A stretch of DNA of 7,481 nt from Verrucomicrobiia bacterium (lineage in GTDB: Bacteria; Verrucomicrobiota; Verrucomicrobiia; Opitutales; Opitutaceae), in NCBI GenBank assembly GCA_030424825.1, contig JAUHWE010000211.1, positions 1-7,481 on the forward strand, read 5' to 3'. The notes beneath the pieces are model-generated. The model saw nothing but the letters and a program-made list of their open reading frames with translations, did not search any database and was not told the origin of the DNA. Positions 6,651 through 7,481 of this stretch are shown piece after piece. Every line of letters begins with the position of its first letter. Within the stretch, counting starts at the first letter, position 1. Made by a program: the position numbers and the translations under genes.

Positions 6651-7409
6651 ATGAGTAAACTTGAAAATAAGAACGTCCTCGTAACTGCCGGTGCTCAGGG
6701 TATCGGCGAAGCCATTACGAAAAACCTAATCGACGCTGGCGCCAACGTGGCCATCCACTACTTTTCCAGTGCGGATACCGCTCTTGAGCTTGTCGCCTAT
6801 GCTGAAGCAAAAGGCCGCAAGGCAATTGCTCTTTCCGCTGACCTCACCAAGGAGAACGAGGCCAAGGATCTTGTCCAGCGGGCCGCAGAACATTTGGGAG
6901 GCCTGAATACCTTGATCAACAACGCCGGATCACTCGTGGGCCGGAAATGGCTTCACGAGATGGACGCCACATTTTGGCACAAAGTTATGGACATCAATCT
7001 TACTTCGATGATGTTCGTCACCAAAGCGGCAGAACCTTTTCTCGCTGAAAACGAATCCAGCAGCATCGTCAACCTAGCATCCCTCGCGGGCCGCAAAGGG
7101 GGCCACCCCGGATCGCTCGCCTACTCCACGAGTAAAGGGGCGATACTAACCTTCACCCGTGCCCTCTCTAACGAACTGGGACCTAAGGGAATTCGCGTCA
7201 ACGCGATCGCCCCGGGGCTCATTCTTGGAACGTCATTTCACAACACGCACACCTCAAAGGAATCCGCAGACCAAACGACCGCGACCATTCCAATCGGACG
7301 CGCTGGAAACGCCGAAGACGTTGCTCGTACTGTTGCGTTTCTCGCCGCTGAGTACGATGGATTCATCACCGGCGCCACGATCGACATAAATGGTGGGGTC
7401 TATGCTTAG
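6651..7409 (+). CDS. Short-chain dehydrogenase/reductase (classical SDR, FabG-like)
   Basis: The 252-residue product is a complete classical SDR that oxidises or reduces a carbonyl/hydroxyl group with NAD(P). Visible motifs are the cofactor glycine motif TAGAQGIG (12-19), Asp64 in SADL, NNAG (90-93), the structural/catalytic Asn116 in MDINLTS, Ser144 in NLASLAG, Tyr158 and Lys162 in YSTSK, IRVNAIAPG (171-179), and the C-terminal ITGATIDINGG. The Ser-Tyr distance is 14, one more than in FabG. HYFSS after the second strand resembles NADP-preferring members, but this is weak. I chose ATG 6651, which leaves an eight-base gap after the isomerase-like gene; a TTG at 6633 would add six residues and overlap that gene. 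Next to a PL6 lyase, a role such as reduction of 4-deoxy-5-keto uronate (DEH reductase) is attractive but unproven. A generic oxidoreductase is equally compatible. Confidence 0.9.
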   Translation: MSKLENKNVLVTAGAQGIGEAITKNLIDAGANVAIHYFSSADTALELVAYAEAKGRKAIALSADLTKENEAKDLVQRAAEHLGGLNTLINNAGSLVGRKWLHEMDATFWHKVMDINLTSMMFVTKAAEPFLAENESSSIVNLASLAGRKGGHPGSLAYSTSKGAILTFTRALSNELGPKGIRVNAIAPGLILGTSFHNTHTSKESADQTTATIPIGRAGNAEDVARTVAFLAAEYDGFITGATIDINGGVYA

Positions 7410-7481
7410 CGCTGCGAACAAGCCTGTTTTCAATCATGGCCCAATAAAGGTAGCGGGCGATCTCCGAGCGCCCCTCCATTC
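7402..7481 (+). CDS. Start of an unidentified gene overlapping the SDR stop (cut by right edge)
   Basis: ATG at 7402 lies inside the last codons of the SDR gene (ATGCTTAG), overlapping it by eight bases. The frame stays open for all 26 codons left in the window, starting MLSAANKPVFNHGPIKVAGD. Such an overlap is typical of translationally coupled operon genes. I do not recognise the protein from this fragment and see no signal peptide. An open stretch this short could still be chance. Confidence 0.5.
   Translation, partial: MLSAANKPVFNHGPIKVAGDLRAPLH

Overview
The window looks like part of a polysaccharide-use locus from a Gram-negative bacterium, most likely a member of the Verrucomicrobiota (Opitutae-like, plausibly marine). 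This is inferred from protein style: a very large secreted lyase joined to FN3, Ig-like and repeated C-terminal modules of the 'GFVI-G...LLIRG-GPGLA' type, which I associate with that phylum. It also fits the moderate G+C content and the lack of clear Shine-Dalgarno sites. No rRNA, tRNA, mobile element or CRISPR array is visible.

Layout. Positions 1-5593 on the minus strand form one uninterrupted reading frame of at least 1864 codons that runs off the left edge. I read it codon by codon and found no in-frame stop. From the N-terminus it encodes a signal peptide, four tandem ~246-249-residue jelly-roll-like units, an FN3 domain, a cysteine-free Ig-like domain, a PL6-family parallel beta-helix lyase domain, and two copies (the second cut by the edge) of a ~134-residue C-terminal module. 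The PL6 domain has the full chondroitinase B/alginate lyase active-site pattern: Glu1406, Glu1408, Lys1413, Arg1434, and probably Asn1374.

Positions 5594-5805 are a divergent intergenic region. It holds an AT-rich tract with three tandem hexamers, a TATAAT box close to the rightward gene, and an imperfect 28-bp dyad that could be an operator.

Positions 5806-7409 on the plus strand hold two closely spaced cytoplasmic genes: a xylose-isomerase-like TIM-barrel protein (sugar phosphate isomerase/epimerase superfamily) and an NAD(P)-dependent short-chain dehydrogenase/reductase. A third gene appears to start at 7402, overlapping the dehydrogenase stop codon, and is cut by the right edge.

How the genes may work together (inference): the exported lyase would bind and cleave a uronate polysaccharide (alginate or a dermatan-like glycan) by beta-elimination. 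The divergently transcribed isomerase-like and reductase enzymes could then process the unsaturated or keto-deoxy sugars released. Only the family assignments are directly supported. The substrate and the pathway order are not shown by the sequence.
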